From Streptomyces koelreuteriae (lineage in GTDB: Bacteria; Actinomycetota; Actinomycetes; Streptomycetales; Streptomycetaceae), in contig NZ_CP075896.1 of assembly GCF_018604545.1 (NCBI RefSeq), positions 372,001 to 436,000 on the forward strand: a stretch of 64,000 bases of DNA, written 5' to 3'. The first letter of the stretch is position 1; each line of letters starts with the position of its first letter. The translations under genes were made by a program, and so were the position numbers. The notes beneath the pieces are model-generated. The model ran no database searches. It was not told the origin of the DNA and worked only from the letters and a program-made list of their open reading frames with translations. Below are positions 8,903 to 17,274 of the stretch, piece by piece.

Positions 8903-9019
8903 ATGGCACTTCTCGACCTGCAGACGATCGAGTCGGAAGAGCGGACGGACGGCGCCGGCGCCAGCACGGTGAGCCTGCTCTCCTGCATCAGCGCCGCGAG
9001 CGTTCTGCTCTGTCTCTGA
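8903..9019 (+). CDS. ramS: SapB-like class III lanthipeptide precursor
   Basis: A 38-residue precursor, too short for most gene finders. The leader begins MALLDLQTIES, containing the LxDLQ box that LanKC enzymes bind. The core contains two successive Ser-x2-Ser-x3-Cys units, STVSLLSC and SAASVLLC, the pattern that yields labionin or lanthionine rings in SapB and AmfS. The peptide ends in a single Leu after the last Cys. The core is strikingly hydrophobic, with no charged residue inside or between the rings, consistent with a surfactant that lets aerial hyphae break the air-water surface. The ATG at 8903 has AAAGGA six bases upstream; an in-frame ATG at 8888 would add five residues. It sits between ramC and the ABC genes. 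Confidence 0.93.
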   Translation: MALLDLQTIESEERTDGAGASTVSLLSCISAASVLLCL

Positions 9020-9038
9020 CCGCGTCTGCGGTACGGCT

Positions 9039-9076
9039 CCGGGTGGCCTTCTCCCTTCGGGGACAGGGCCGCCCGG
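9039..9076 (+). terminator. UUCG-capped hairpin between ramS and ramA
   Basis: A ten-base-pair stem (CCGGGTGGCC with GGCCGCCCGG, one G-U pair) encloses an inner TCCC-TTCG-GGGA hairpin with a UUCG tetraloop. Starting 20 bases after the ramS stop, it is well placed to stabilise the short ramC-ramS message and to attenuate read-through into the transporter genes, so the precursor is made in excess. There is no U-tract, as is usual in this GC-rich genus. Confidence 0.6.
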
Positions 9077-9104
9077 GGCCCCACCCGTTCCGCGAAAGGC
9101 CCCT

Positions 9105-10862
9105 ATGACCCCGCGTGGTGACGACGACCCGGCGGCCGGAGCGGCCCGAGCGCTGCTGCGGGCGGCCACCCGGTACAGCGGGGCCCGCTGTGCGGCCCTG
9201 TGCCTGGTGAGCATCGCCGCGACCGGTGCCGGACTGCTGCTGCCCGCCGCGCTCGGCCGGGCCCTCGATCTTCTGCTGGCGCAGGCTCCGGCGACCCGCT
9301 GGGTGCTCTACTGCGCCGGCCTCGTGCTGCTGCTCGCGCTGTTCGACGCGGCGCAGACCGTCCTCACCGGCACCGTCGACGCCCGCAGCACCGCCTGGCT
9401 GCGCCGCACGCTGACCGGGCACGTCCTGGGTGTCGGTCCCCGGGCGGCCGACCGCTTCGGCTCCGGTGATCTCGTCGCCCGTCTGGTCGGCAACGCGGCC
9501 GAGGCGGGGACCACCCCCTCGGCCCGGGCGGCGCTCCTGGCTGCGCTCGCCGGGCCGGTCGGAGGTGTGGTCGCGCTCGGCCTGATCCACTGGTGGCTCG
9601 CGGCCGTCTTCCTCGCCGGAGCCCCCGTTCTCACCCTTCTGCTGCGCGCCGTCTCCCGTGACACCTCCGAGAGCGCGGCCCGGTATCAGCGGGCCCAGGG
9701 CCGGATCGCGGCCGCGCTGGCGGAGGCCGTCGAGGGCGTCCGTACCGTCCGGGCGGCGGGTACCGAGGACAAGGAGACCGCCCGCGTGCTGCGGCCGCTG
9801 CCCGAGCTGTCCGGGGCCGGACACCGTATGTGGCGGGTGCAGGGGCGGGCCGCCGCGCAGGCGGTCGCCGTGGCACCGCTGCTGCATCTCGGGGTCGTCG
9901 CCGTGGCCGGTGTGCTGCTCACCCGGGACCGGTTGTCGGTGGGGGACGTCCTCGCGGCCTCGCGGTACGCGGTGCTCGCGACGGGCGTCGGCGTCCTGGT
10001 CGGCCGGCTCGCGGGCCTGGCCCGGGCGCGGGCGGCGGCCCGGCGTCTCGGGGAGGTCCGGGCCGAGCCCGCGACCGGGTTCGGCGCGCACCCGCTGCCC
10101 GACGGGCCCGGGCGTCTGGAGCTGCGCGGTGTGACGGCCCGGCGCGGCGGACGGGTCGTCCTCGACGGCGTGGACCTCGTCGTGCCGGGCGGCACGACCC
10201 TGGCCGTGGTCGGCCCCTCCGGCGCGGGCAAGTCGCTGCTGGCCGCCCTCGCCGGACGGCTGGCCGACCCGGACGAGGGCGAGGTGCTCCTCGACGGGGT
10301 TCCGCTGCGCGACCTGCCGCACGCCGACCTGCGCGGTGCCGTGGGCTACGCCTTCGCCCGCCCGGCGCTCCTGGGTGGCACGGTCGGGCAGGCGATCGGC
10401 CTCGGCCTGCCGGACCCCTCCCCCGCCCGTGTCCGTGAGGCGGCCCGTACGGCCCTCGCCGACGACTTCGTCCGCCGTCTCCCCGACGGATACGACACGG
10501 CCGTCGCCGACGCCCCGCGCTCGGGCGGCGAGTCCCAACGGCTCGGCCTCGCCAGGGCGTTCGCCCACGGCGGCCGGCTGCTGATCCTCGACGACGCCCT
10601 CTCCAGCCTGGACACGGTGACGGAACGCCGCATCACCGACGCCCTCCTCGGCGACGGCCCGGGCGGTACCCGGCTGCTGGTCGCCCACCGCAGCGCGACG
10701 GCCGCGTGCGCCGACGCGGTGGCCTGGCTGGACGGCGGGCGAGTGCGGGCGGTGGGGCGGCACGAGGAGCTGTGGCGGCTCGCGGAGTACCGGGCGGCGT
10801 TCGGGGAGGAGACGGAACCGGCCGGTACGGGTGCGAGCGCGGAGGGGGGTGTGCCGGCATGA
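9105..10862 (+). CDS. ramA: ABC transporter permease/ATPase, SapB export subunit
   Basis: A 585-residue half transporter with an N-terminal transmembrane domain (about 30-310) and a C-terminal ATPase. Walker A is GPSGAGKSLLAAL, the signature is SGGESQRLGLARAF and Walker B is LLILDDALSSLD, with a switch His in VAHRS. With RamB it should form a heterodimer exporting the modified RamS product. Its stop overlaps the ramB start (ATGA), so the two are coupled. The Q-loop region looks normal, but the D-loop glutamate after Walker B is Asp-Ala rather than Glu-Ala, suggesting that this is the degenerate ATPase site of the pair. Confidence 0.92.
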   Translation: MTPRGDDDPAAGAARALLRAATRYSGARCAALCLVSIAATGAGLLLPAALGRALDLLLAQAPATRWVLYCAGLVLLLALFDAAQTVLTGTVDARSTAWLRRTLTGHVLGVGPRAADRFGSGDLVARLVGNAAEAGTTPSARAALLAALAGPVGGVVALGLIHWWLAAVFLAGAPVLTLLLRAVSRDTSESAARYQRAQGRIAAALAEAVEGVRTVRAAGTEDKETARVLRPLPELSGAGHRMWRVQGRAAAQAVAVAPLLHLGVVAVAGVLLTRDRLSVGDVLAASRYAVLATGVGVLVGRLAGLARARAAARRLGEVRAEPATGFGAHPLPDGPGRLELRGVTARRGGRVVLDGVDLVVPGGTTLAVVGPSGAGKSLLAALAGRLADPDEGEVLLDGVPLRDLPHADLRGAVGYAFARPALLGGTVGQAIGLGLPDPSPARVREAARTALADDFVRRLPDGYDTAVADAPRSGGESQRLGLARAFAHGGRLLILDDALSSLDTVTERRITDALLGDGPGGTRLLVAHRSATAACADAVAWLDGGRVRAVGRHEELWRLAEYRAAFGEETEPAGTGASAEGGVPA

Positions 10863-12775
10863 CGGGCCGGATCCGTACGCGCGCGGCTTCCCAGGACGAA
10901 GGATCGCCGGGCGGAACCGGCCTTCCCTCCCGCGGTCTGCGCTTCCTGCTGGCCCGCCGCCCGGTGCTGCTCCGCCTGGTCGCCTGGTCCGTGCTCGAGA
11001 CCGGGCAGACCTTCCTCATCGGGTACGGCCCCGCCCGCGCCCTGGACGAGGGGTTTCTGCGCGGCCGGGCGGACGTCGGGCTGATCTGGCTGGCGGTGAC
11101 CGGGCTCGGTGTGCTCGTCGGCGCGTACGGGACCGCTCGGGTGTACGCCGCCGTCGCCGCGCTGGTCGAACCGCTGCGGGACCGGCTCGTGGAGCGGGTC
11201 GTCTCCCGCGGGGTGCGGACCGGTGACCCGGGATCGCTGTCCGGGCTCACGCAGCAGGTGGAGATCGCCCGGGACACCTTCGCCGGACTGGTGATGGTCT
11301 CCCGCTCCTTCGTGTTCACCGCCGCCGGTGCCCTGGCCGGTCTGTTCGCCCTCGCCCCGCCGCTGCTGCTCGTCGTCGGGCCGCCCCTCGTCGCCGGAGT
11401 GGCTCTGTTCGCGGCGACCCTGCGGCCGCTCGCCCGGCGGCAGGAGAGGTTCCTCGTCGCCGACGAGGCGCTGGCCGGCGAGCTGGGCGCGGTCTGTCCG
11501 GGCCTGCGGGACATCACCGCGACCGGCGCGGAGGCGCACATCGCCGCCGGCACCGGCGAACGGGTCGAGGCGGAGCTGCGGGCGGCGCGGGCCCTGGCCC
11601 ACTGGAGCGTGCTGCGCGTGGCGTCCCTGGCGGTCGGCGGGCAGCTGCCGATCGTGCTGCTGCTCGCCGCCGCCCCCTGGCTCCTGGCCCACGGGGTCAC
11701 CACCGGCGCCCTGGTCGGGGCCCTCGCCTATGTCACCCAGTCCCTGCTGCCCGCCCTGCGCAACCTGGTCCACGGTCTGGGCACCAGCGGCTCCCGTCTG
11801 ACGGTGGTGCTGCGCAGGCTGGCCCGGACGGACCCCGGCGAGGCCACGGAGAAGTCGGAACCCATCGCTCCGGATGCCACCGAGGGCACGCCTCCGGCCT
11901 TCTCCCTCACCTCCGCCACCTTCGCCTACGGCCCCGCCAGCGCGCCCGTGGTCCAGGACCTCGACCTCGCCCTCCCGGCCGGTTCGCACCTGGCCGTCGT
12001 CGGCCCGAGCGGCGCCGGCAAGTCGACCCTCACCGCCCTCGTCGCCGGGCTCCTGACGCCGGACCGGGGGACGATCACGGTGGGCGGACACCCCGTGCCC
12101 GGGCCGGAGGCGGCCGCCGCGCGGGTGCTCATCCCGCAGGAGGCGTACGTCTTCGACGCCACCCTGGCCGAGAACCTCGCGTATCTGCGGCCGGACCCGG
12201 TGCCCGAGGAGGAGCTGCTCGCCGCGGCGGAGGCGGTCGGGCTCGCCCCGCTGGCCGGCCGGCTCGGCGGTCTCGACGCCCGGGTGGACCCGGCGGCCCT
12301 GTCGGCAGGCGAACGGCAACTGGTGGCTCTGACCAGGGCCTATCTGTCGTACGCCCCGCTCGCCCTGCTCGACGAGGCGACCTGTCATCTGGATCCGGAG
12401 ACGGAGGAGCGCGCGGAGCGGGCCTTCGCCGCACGGCCGGGCGGGACCCTGGTGGTCGTCGCCCACCGCATCAGCTCGGCCCGGCGCGCCGGCCGGGTGC
12501 TGGTCATGGACGGCAGGAGCACGGCGTACGGCGATCACGAGGAACTGCTGCGGACCTCGGAGCTCTACCGGGACCTCGTCGGCAGCTGGGCGCCCGGCCC
12601 GTCCCGGCGGCGGTCAGAGCCAGCCCTGCCCCTGCGAGATGCGGATCGCGTCGATGCGGTTGCGGGCCCCGGTCTTGCGGGTGATGGCGGCCATGTAGTT
12701 GCGCACGGTCCCGTGGGACAGGTGCAGGCTTCCGGCTATCTCCGCGATGGAGGCTCCCTCGGCCGCGAGGGTTAA
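10859..12775 (+). CDS. ramB: ABC transporter permease/ATPase, second SapB export subunit
   Basis: A 638-residue partner of RamA. It has a transmembrane domain (about 30-320), then Walker A GPSGAGKSTLTAL, signature LSAGERQLVALTRAYL and Walker B LALLDEATCHLD with the catalytic Glu present, so this subunit should hydrolyse ATP. The ATG overlaps the ramA stop. The last roughly 53 codons run antisense to the 3' end of ramR, overlapping by 162 bases, and look like shadow sequence; the natural family end is near SELYRDLVGSW. The TAA stop is antisense to a TTA codon in ramR. A lost stop codon or a small indel near 12600 would explain the extension. Confidence 0.9.
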   Translation: MTGRIRTRAASQDEGSPGGTGLPSRGLRFLLARRPVLLRLVAWSVLETGQTFLIGYGPARALDEGFLRGRADVGLIWLAVTGLGVLVGAYGTARVYAAVAALVEPLRDRLVERVVSRGVRTGDPGSLSGLTQQVEIARDTFAGLVMVSRSFVFTAAGALAGLFALAPPLLLVVGPPLVAGVALFAATLRPLARRQERFLVADEALAGELGAVCPGLRDITATGAEAHIAAGTGERVEAELRAARALAHWSVLRVASLAVGGQLPIVLLLAAAPWLLAHGVTTGALVGALAYVTQSLLPALRNLVHGLGTSGSRLTVVLRRLARTDPGEATEKSEPIAPDATEGTPPAFSLTSATFAYGPASAPVVQDLDLALPAGSHLAVVGPSGAGKSTLTALVAGLLTPDRGTITVGGHPVPGPEAAAARVLIPQEAYVFDATLAENLAYLRPDPVPEEELLAAAEAVGLAPLAGRLGGLDARVDPAALSAGERQLVALTRAYLSYAPLALLDEATCHLDPETEERAERAFAARPGGTLVVVAHRISSARRAGRVLVMDGRSTAYGDHEELLRTSELYRDLVGSWAPGPSRRRSEPALPLRDADRVDAVAGPGLAGDGGHVVAHGPVGQVQASGYLRDGGSLGREG

Positions 12776-13222
12776 GACGCTCAGCTCCCTGCGGGTCAGC
12801 GGCATCTCGGCCGCCTTGAGGAAACCGAAGCCCAGCGAGTCATTGATGAAACGTTCCCCCTCAGCGACGCTGCGGATTCCGCGCAGCAGGTTCTGCGGCG
12901 AGCTCTCCTTGTCGACGTAGCCGAGCGCCCCGGCCTCGACCGCCCGCTTCAGCAGTCCGGGCCTGTTCGCGGTCGCGAGCACGAGTAATCGCGGACGCAC
13001 CCGGTCCGGGCCCGGCCGGGTCAGCTCGCCGAGCGGTGGGATGCCGTAGGAGTCCGCGCACTCCAGGTCCGCCGCGCAGACGTCCGGGCGCACGGTCCGC
13101 ATCAGGCCCGGGGCGCCGCGCCACGGCGTGTCGTACACCGCCAGATCGGGCTCTCCCCGCAGCCACTCGGCCAGTACCGATCTCACCAGACACTCGTCGT
13201 GCACCAACAGCACCCGGATCAC
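12614..13222 (-). CDS. ramR: NarL/FixJ-type regulator of the SapB locus
   Basis: An orphan response-regulator-like activator, about 202 residues, convergent with ramB. The receiver domain keeps an acidic pair near the N-terminus (VHDE), an Asp in VCAADLE and the Lys in GYVDKES. The C-terminal LuxR-type helix-turn-helix has MPLTRRELSVLTLAAEGASIAEIAGSLHLS, written here only to place it at residues 141-175. In this genus RamR/AmfR activates ramC transcription. The gene contains a TTA leucine codon (bases 12773-12775), the only one I noticed in the window, so translation should need the bldA tRNA. GTG at 13222 is chosen because AGGGGG lies at proper distance; GTG at 13228 is too close to it. Confidence 0.9.
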   Translation of the reverse strand: MIRVLLVHDECLVRSVLAEWLRGEPDLAVYDTPWRGAPGLMRTVRPDVCAADLECADSYGIPPLGELTRPGPDRVRPRLLVLATANRPGLLKRAVEAGALGYVDKESSPQNLLRGIRSVAEGERFINDSLGFGFLKAAEMPLTRRELSVLTLAAEGASIAEIAGSLHLSHGTVRNYMAAITRKTGARNRIDAIRISQGQGWL

Positions 13223-13549
13223 TGCCACCCCCTAGATTCGCCGTACGCCCCCCTCGTCGTGTTGAGCGTCTGCTCCATTGTTCGCGATGGTGACCCTGCG
13301 TGGGCGCGAAGATCCAGCCATCAAGGTGCGTGGGGGCGCACGCGCGGCGCCCGTACGCCCGGCCGCGCTTCGACTTCGGCGGCATGGGAATCGGTGCTCG
13401 GGGTACGCGAGCGCCCTCGACGGAACCCGAAGACTGTAACCGACGGTAACGGCGGGTCGCCCGGGTGCCGCTCGTCGTGCGCGACGGGCCGCCAGGGTGG
13501 AGATTTGTTCCTGAGCCCGGTCGCGCGGCCGTGCGAGGAGGTGGTCGGC
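13223..13549. other. Divergent intergenic region between ramR and a PP2C phosphatase
   Basis: About 330 bases without a convincing gene. It should hold the ramR promoter and the promoter of the phosphatase at 13550. Open frames crossing it lack codon bias. I see no clear palindrome apart from short GC-rich inverted repeats. Confidence 0.5.
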
Positions 13550-15697
13550 GTGTCCGACGGGCAGTCGTCCGCACAGGCGCCGGCAGCCGCCGGGACGCCG
13601 GTCGGCCGTCCGCTGCTGTCCCTGGCGCTGGCCTCGTTGATGGACGAGGTGCACGCCCACTCCGGCGCGGTGTACCTGATGGCGCCGGATCAGCCCGTGC
13701 TGGAGATGGCGGTGATGGCCGGGCTGCCCCGGGCGTTCGCGGCTCCCTGGGAACGGGTGGGGCTGAGCGCGCCGATCCCGGTCGCCGACGCGGCGCGCGA
13801 GCGGCGACTGGTCTGGGTCGGCGGCGAGGAGGCGATGGCCCGCCAGTATCCGCGGATCGCCGTGGTGCTGCCCTATCCGTTCGCGCTGGCCGCGGTGCCG
13901 GTGGCCACCGAGACCACCGTCTACGGCGCGGTCTTCGTGACCTGGCCCGGCGCCCATCCGGAGGAGCTGTCCGACCACGAGCGCGAGCATCTGACCGCGG
14001 CCTGCGACCGGCTCGCGGTGCGGCTGGAGCGGGCGGCCGAACTCAGCATCCCGCCGCACCCCGAGACCGACATGCTGGCCTCGCCCCTGGTGGGCGGGAT
14101 CGCCGGCACGCTGGGCACGGTCGAGGCGGCCCGGATGGTGAGCCGGCTGCCGTACGGGCTGGTCTCGCTGGATCTGCACGGGCGGGTCGGCTTCGTCAAC
14201 GCGGCGGCGGCCGAGCTGCTGAACGTGCCCGTCAGCCGGCTGCTCGGCACCCAGCTGTGGGCGTCGGTGCCGTGGCTCAACGACCCGGTGTACGAGGACC
14301 GTTACCGGGCGGCGCTGATGAGCCAGCACACCACCTCGTTCGTGGCGCTGCGCCCGCCCGGTGAGTGGCTGTCGTTCCGGCTGTATCCGAGCACCACGGG
14401 CCTCAGCGTCCGGATCACCAGATCGCGGGCCGTGTCGGAGATGAACCGGGCCGCGCCCTCGCCCGACGGGACGCCGTCCCGGCTGGTCACCATCTCCCAG
14501 GTGCTGAATCTGGCCGGGGCGCTCACCGAGGCGGTCGGGGTGCAGGACGTGGTGCAGCTCGTCGCGGACGAGATCGCCCCGACCGTGGGCAGCCAGGCCC
14601 TGGTCGTGCTGGGCTCGCGGGCGAACCGGCTGCGCGTGCTCGGGCATCGCGGGTACCGGGACGCGCACACGGTGGAACAGTTCGACGGGATGCCGCTCAC
14701 CGAGCCGATGCCCGGCACGAAGGTGCTGCGCACGGGCGTGCCCGCGTTCTTCGAGTCGCGGGAACAGCTGGAGCGCCTCTACCCGGCGCGGCTGGCCACC
14801 CCCGACGGGTTCGCGGCCTGGGCCTATCTGCCGCTGATCGCCCAGGGGCGGCCGGTGGGGACGTGTGTGCTCTCCTTCACCGAGCCGCACCCCTTCCCGA
14901 CGGAGGAGCGGGCGGTGCTGACGAGCCTGGCCGGACTGATCGCCCAGGCGCTGGAGCGGGCGCTGCTCTACGACGCCAAGCACCGGCTCGCGCACGGCCT
15001 CCAGGAGGCGCTGCTGCCGCACTCGCTGCCGTCGCTGCCCGGGATCGAGGCGGCCGGCCGCTATGTGCCGGCCACTCAGGGCATGGACATCGGCGGCGAC
15101 TTCTACGACCTGGTGGGCACGCAGGGGACGGCGGCGGCGGTAATCGGGGACGTGCAGGGGCACAACGTCACGGCGGCCGGGCTGATGGGGCAGGTCCGCA
15201 CCGCGGTGCGCGCGTACACGGCCGTGGGCCAGGCGCCCGAGGAGGTCATGCGCAGCACCAACCGGCTGCTGCTCGACCTGGGGTCCGACCTGTTCGCCAG
15301 CTGTCTGTACCTGCGGCTGGACCCGGCGCACGGCCGGGCCGTGATGTCCCGGGCGGGGCATCCGCCGCCGCTGCTGAGACGGCCGGACGGGCGGGTGCGC
15401 GTCCTGGACCTGGCCGGGGGGCCGCTGCTGGGCATCGACGCCTCGGCGGTGTACCCGACGACGGAGGTGGACCTCGCCCCCGGCTCGCTGCTCGTCCTCT
15501 ACACCGACGGGCTGGTCGAGTCCCCCGGCACGGACTTCGAGGAGGCCCTCGCGGACCTGGGCCGGCGCCTGGCCGACGCCGGGGACCAGCCGCTGGACCA
15601 GCTGGCCGACAGTCTCGTTCATCAGGAGCGGCACCACCGGGACGGGGAGGAACGGCTCGACGACATCGCGCTGTTGCTGCTCAGGGCCGTCGGGTAG
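13550..15697 (+). CDS. SpoIIE-type PP2C phosphatase with GAF and PAS domains
   Basis: A 715-residue cytoplasmic phosphatase. It has an N-terminal GAF-like region (about 20-170), a PAS-like segment (about 195-300), and a second GAF (about 320-470). The C-terminal PP2C domain carries GMDIGGDFYDLVG, IGDVQGHNVTAAG and VLYTDGLVESPG as metal-ligand motifs. Unlike the phosphatases at 3567 and 43876 it has no ATPase domain after PP2C and ends soon after DDIALLLLRAVG. It likely dephosphorylates an anti-anti-sigma factor in a stress or developmental pathway. The start is the GTG at 13550, eight bases after GAGGAGG. It is divergent from ramR, so the ram locus is bracketed by two PP2C genes. Confidence 0.9.
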   Translation: MSDGQSSAQAPAAAGTPVGRPLLSLALASLMDEVHAHSGAVYLMAPDQPVLEMAVMAGLPRAFAAPWERVGLSAPIPVADAARERRLVWVGGEEAMARQYPRIAVVLPYPFALAAVPVATETTVYGAVFVTWPGAHPEELSDHEREHLTAACDRLAVRLERAAELSIPPHPETDMLASPLVGGIAGTLGTVEAARMVSRLPYGLVSLDLHGRVGFVNAAAAELLNVPVSRLLGTQLWASVPWLNDPVYEDRYRAALMSQHTTSFVALRPPGEWLSFRLYPSTTGLSVRITRSRAVSEMNRAAPSPDGTPSRLVTISQVLNLAGALTEAVGVQDVVQLVADEIAPTVGSQALVVLGSRANRLRVLGHRGYRDAHTVEQFDGMPLTEPMPGTKVLRTGVPAFFESREQLERLYPARLATPDGFAAWAYLPLIAQGRPVGTCVLSFTEPHPFPTEERAVLTSLAGLIAQALERALLYDAKHRLAHGLQEALLPHSLPSLPGIEAAGRYVPATQGMDIGGDFYDLVGTQGTAAAVIGDVQGHNVTAAGLMGQVRTAVRAYTAVGQAPEEVMRSTNRLLLDLGSDLFASCLYLRLDPAHGRAVMSRAGHPPPLLRRPDGRVRVLDLAGGPLLGIDASAVYPTTEVDLAPGSLLVLYTDGLVESPGTDFEEALADLGRRLADAGDQPLDQLADSLVHQERHHRDGEERLDDIALLLLRAVG

Positions 15698-15725
15698 GTG
15701 TGCTGTCCGGGCACGGTACGCGCGG

Positions 15726-15755
15726 GGGCCGGTCCCCCCGCACGGGGACCGGCCC
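15726..15755. terminator. Bidirectional hairpin terminator
   Basis: A perfect 12-base-pair stem, GGGCCGGTCCCC with GGGGACCGGCCC around a six-base loop, 29 bases after the phosphatase stop and between two convergent genes. Confidence 0.8.
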
Positions 15756-15795
15756 GGTGCACCGCCGTACGGTGCTCGAAGTGCCGGTGGGCCGG

Positions 15796-15827
15796 CCCGG
15801 TCCCGCCAGGAAGGGGGCGGGACCGGG
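15796..15827. terminator. Second bidirectional hairpin terminator
   Basis: A second perfect 12-base-pair stem, CCCGGTCCCGCC with GGCGGGACCGGG and an eight-base loop. With the preceding hairpin it gives a tandem barrier between the phosphatase and the protease gene. Confidence 0.75.
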
Positions 15828-15861
15828 GCGGCATCGTCGGACCGGCTCCGACGTTCTCAGG

Positions 15862-17274
15862 TCAGCGGGACTCGGTCAGACCCGAGTTGTCCTCGACGCC
15901 CTGCCCGGCGTCCTGACCGGCTCCGGCTTCCTCACCGGCACCGGCTCCCGCTTCCTCGCCTCCGGCCTGCTCGCCGGCACCTGCACCGGCCTCTTCACCG
16001 GCGCCGGCCTCCTCACCGGCGCCCGCACCAGCGCCCGCTCCGGCCTCCTCGCCCGCTCCGGCCTCCTCACCGGCACCGGCCTCTTCACCGGCGCCCGCGC
16101 CGGCTTCCTCGCCCGCACCGGCCTCTTCACCGGCACCGGCACCCGCGCCCGCGCCGCCCGCGCCGAGGGTCGCGCCGACCGCCTCCAGGGCGGTGGTCAC
16201 CGGCTGGAAGAAGGTCTCGCCGCCGGCGGTGCAGTCACCGCTGCCGCCCGAGGTCAGGCCGATCGCGAGACCGTCCTGGGTGAACAGCGAGCCGCCGCTG
16301 TCGCCGGGCTCGGCGCAGACGTCGGTCTGGATGAGGCCGGTGACGGTGCCCTCGGGGTAGTTCACCGTGGCGTCGAGGCCGAGCACCTGGCCGTCGTTGA
16401 GCCCGGTGGTGCTGCCCATCCGGAAGACCTCCTGGCCGACGGTCGCCTCCGCGGCCTCGGTGATCGGGACGGTCTGGTCGCCGGTGTTGACCTCGCTGGG
16501 CGCCTCGGTCGCCGGGTCGTCGTACTTCACGAGCGCGAAGTCACCGTCGCCCGGGAAGGTCGACTGGTCGACGGTGGCGATCGGCTGGCCGCCCTGCGCG
16601 TCCGACCACTCGTTGCCGCCGAGGGTGCAGTGACCGGCCGTCAGGAAGGCGGGCGAACCGTCGCCCGCGGTGACGTTGAAGCCGAGGGAGCAGCGCGAGC
16701 CGCCCGCGAAGATGGCGTCGCCGCCGGAGACGAACGGCTTGAAGGTGCCCTCGGACTTCGACAGGGTCGCCATGTCGGCGCCGAGGCTCTTGACCGTCGA
16801 TTCCAGTCTGTCCCACTTGGCGCCGGTCACGGTGCTGTCGGCGGTGACCCGCAGCTTGTTCGTGCGCGGGTCGATCGACCACGAGGTGCCCGCGATGGTC
16901 GCGTCGGACTTCAGGGTCTGCGCCCCGCTCTGCAGCTCCGACCAGCTGTTCTCGACCTCGCGGACCTGCGCGCCGGCCGCCTTCGCCTGGACGATGACGT
17001 TGTTGTTGTCGCCCGGTACGACGTTGACGATGAGCTGCTGGTTGTCGCCGTCGTAGTAGGAGCCGCCGAACGCCTCACCGAGGAGCCCGGAGAGCTGCGA
17101 GGCGAGATCCGAGGCGTCGCCCGCCTTCAGTGTCTTCGGCGCGGCGGCCGCGTCGTCGGACGAACCGTCCTGGGACGCGTTGGCGTTGGGGAGCAGGATC
17201 GCGGCCGCGCCGAGCGCCACCACGCCGCCCACCGCTATCGCGGCCTTGCGCTTCGGAATTCGCTTGTGACTCAA
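15862..17274 (-). CDS. Secreted streptogrisin-like serine protease (S1 family) with a Gly/Ala/Glu-rich tail
   Basis: A 470-residue secreted proenzyme. It has a basic N-terminus and a hydrophobic signal segment (AAIAVGGVVALGAAAILL, residues 11-28) and a pro-domain to about 185. A chymotrypsin-fold catalytic domain follows, with His215 (TAGHC), Asp245 (GDFALVKYD) and Ser326 (GDSGGS); Cys pairs flank the active sites. Residues about 371-458 are a low-complexity repeat of AGAGEE-type units, acidic and unlike the chitin-binding tail of streptogrisin C. The start is TTG at 17274, eight bases after AGGAGG. The activity should be extracellular proteolysis during substrate feeding or development; specificity cannot be read with confidence. 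Confidence 0.92.
   Translation of the reverse strand: MSHKRIPKRKAAIAVGGVVALGAAAILLPNANASQDGSSDDAAAAPKTLKAGDASDLASQLSGLLGEAFGGSYYDGDNQQLIVNVVPGDNNNVIVQAKAAGAQVREVENSWSELQSGAQTLKSDATIAGTSWSIDPRTNKLRVTADSTVTGAKWDRLESTVKSLGADMATLSKSEGTFKPFVSGGDAIFAGGSRCSLGFNVTAGDGSPAFLTAGHCTLGGNEWSDAQGGQPIATVDQSTFPGDGDFALVKYDDPATEAPSEVNTGDQTVPITEAAEATVGQEVFRMGSTTGLNDGQVLGLDATVNYPEGTVTGLIQTDVCAEPGDSGGSLFTQDGLAIGLTSGGSGDCTAGGETFFQPVTTALEAVGATLGAGGAGAGAGAGEEAGAGEEAGAGAGEEAGAGEEAGAGEEAGAGAGAGAGEEAGAGEEAGAGAGEQAGGEEAGAGAGEEAGAGQDAGQGVEDNSGLTESR
15900..16164 (-). repeat. Coding repeat for the AGAGEE tail of the protease
   Basis: About 265 bases of imperfect 12-18-base units encode alternating Gly-Ala pairs interrupted by Glu-Glu. 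The tail adds around ten EE pairs and no aromatic or cysteine residue. Such DNA is prone to slippage, so copy number may vary between strains. Confidence 0.8.
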
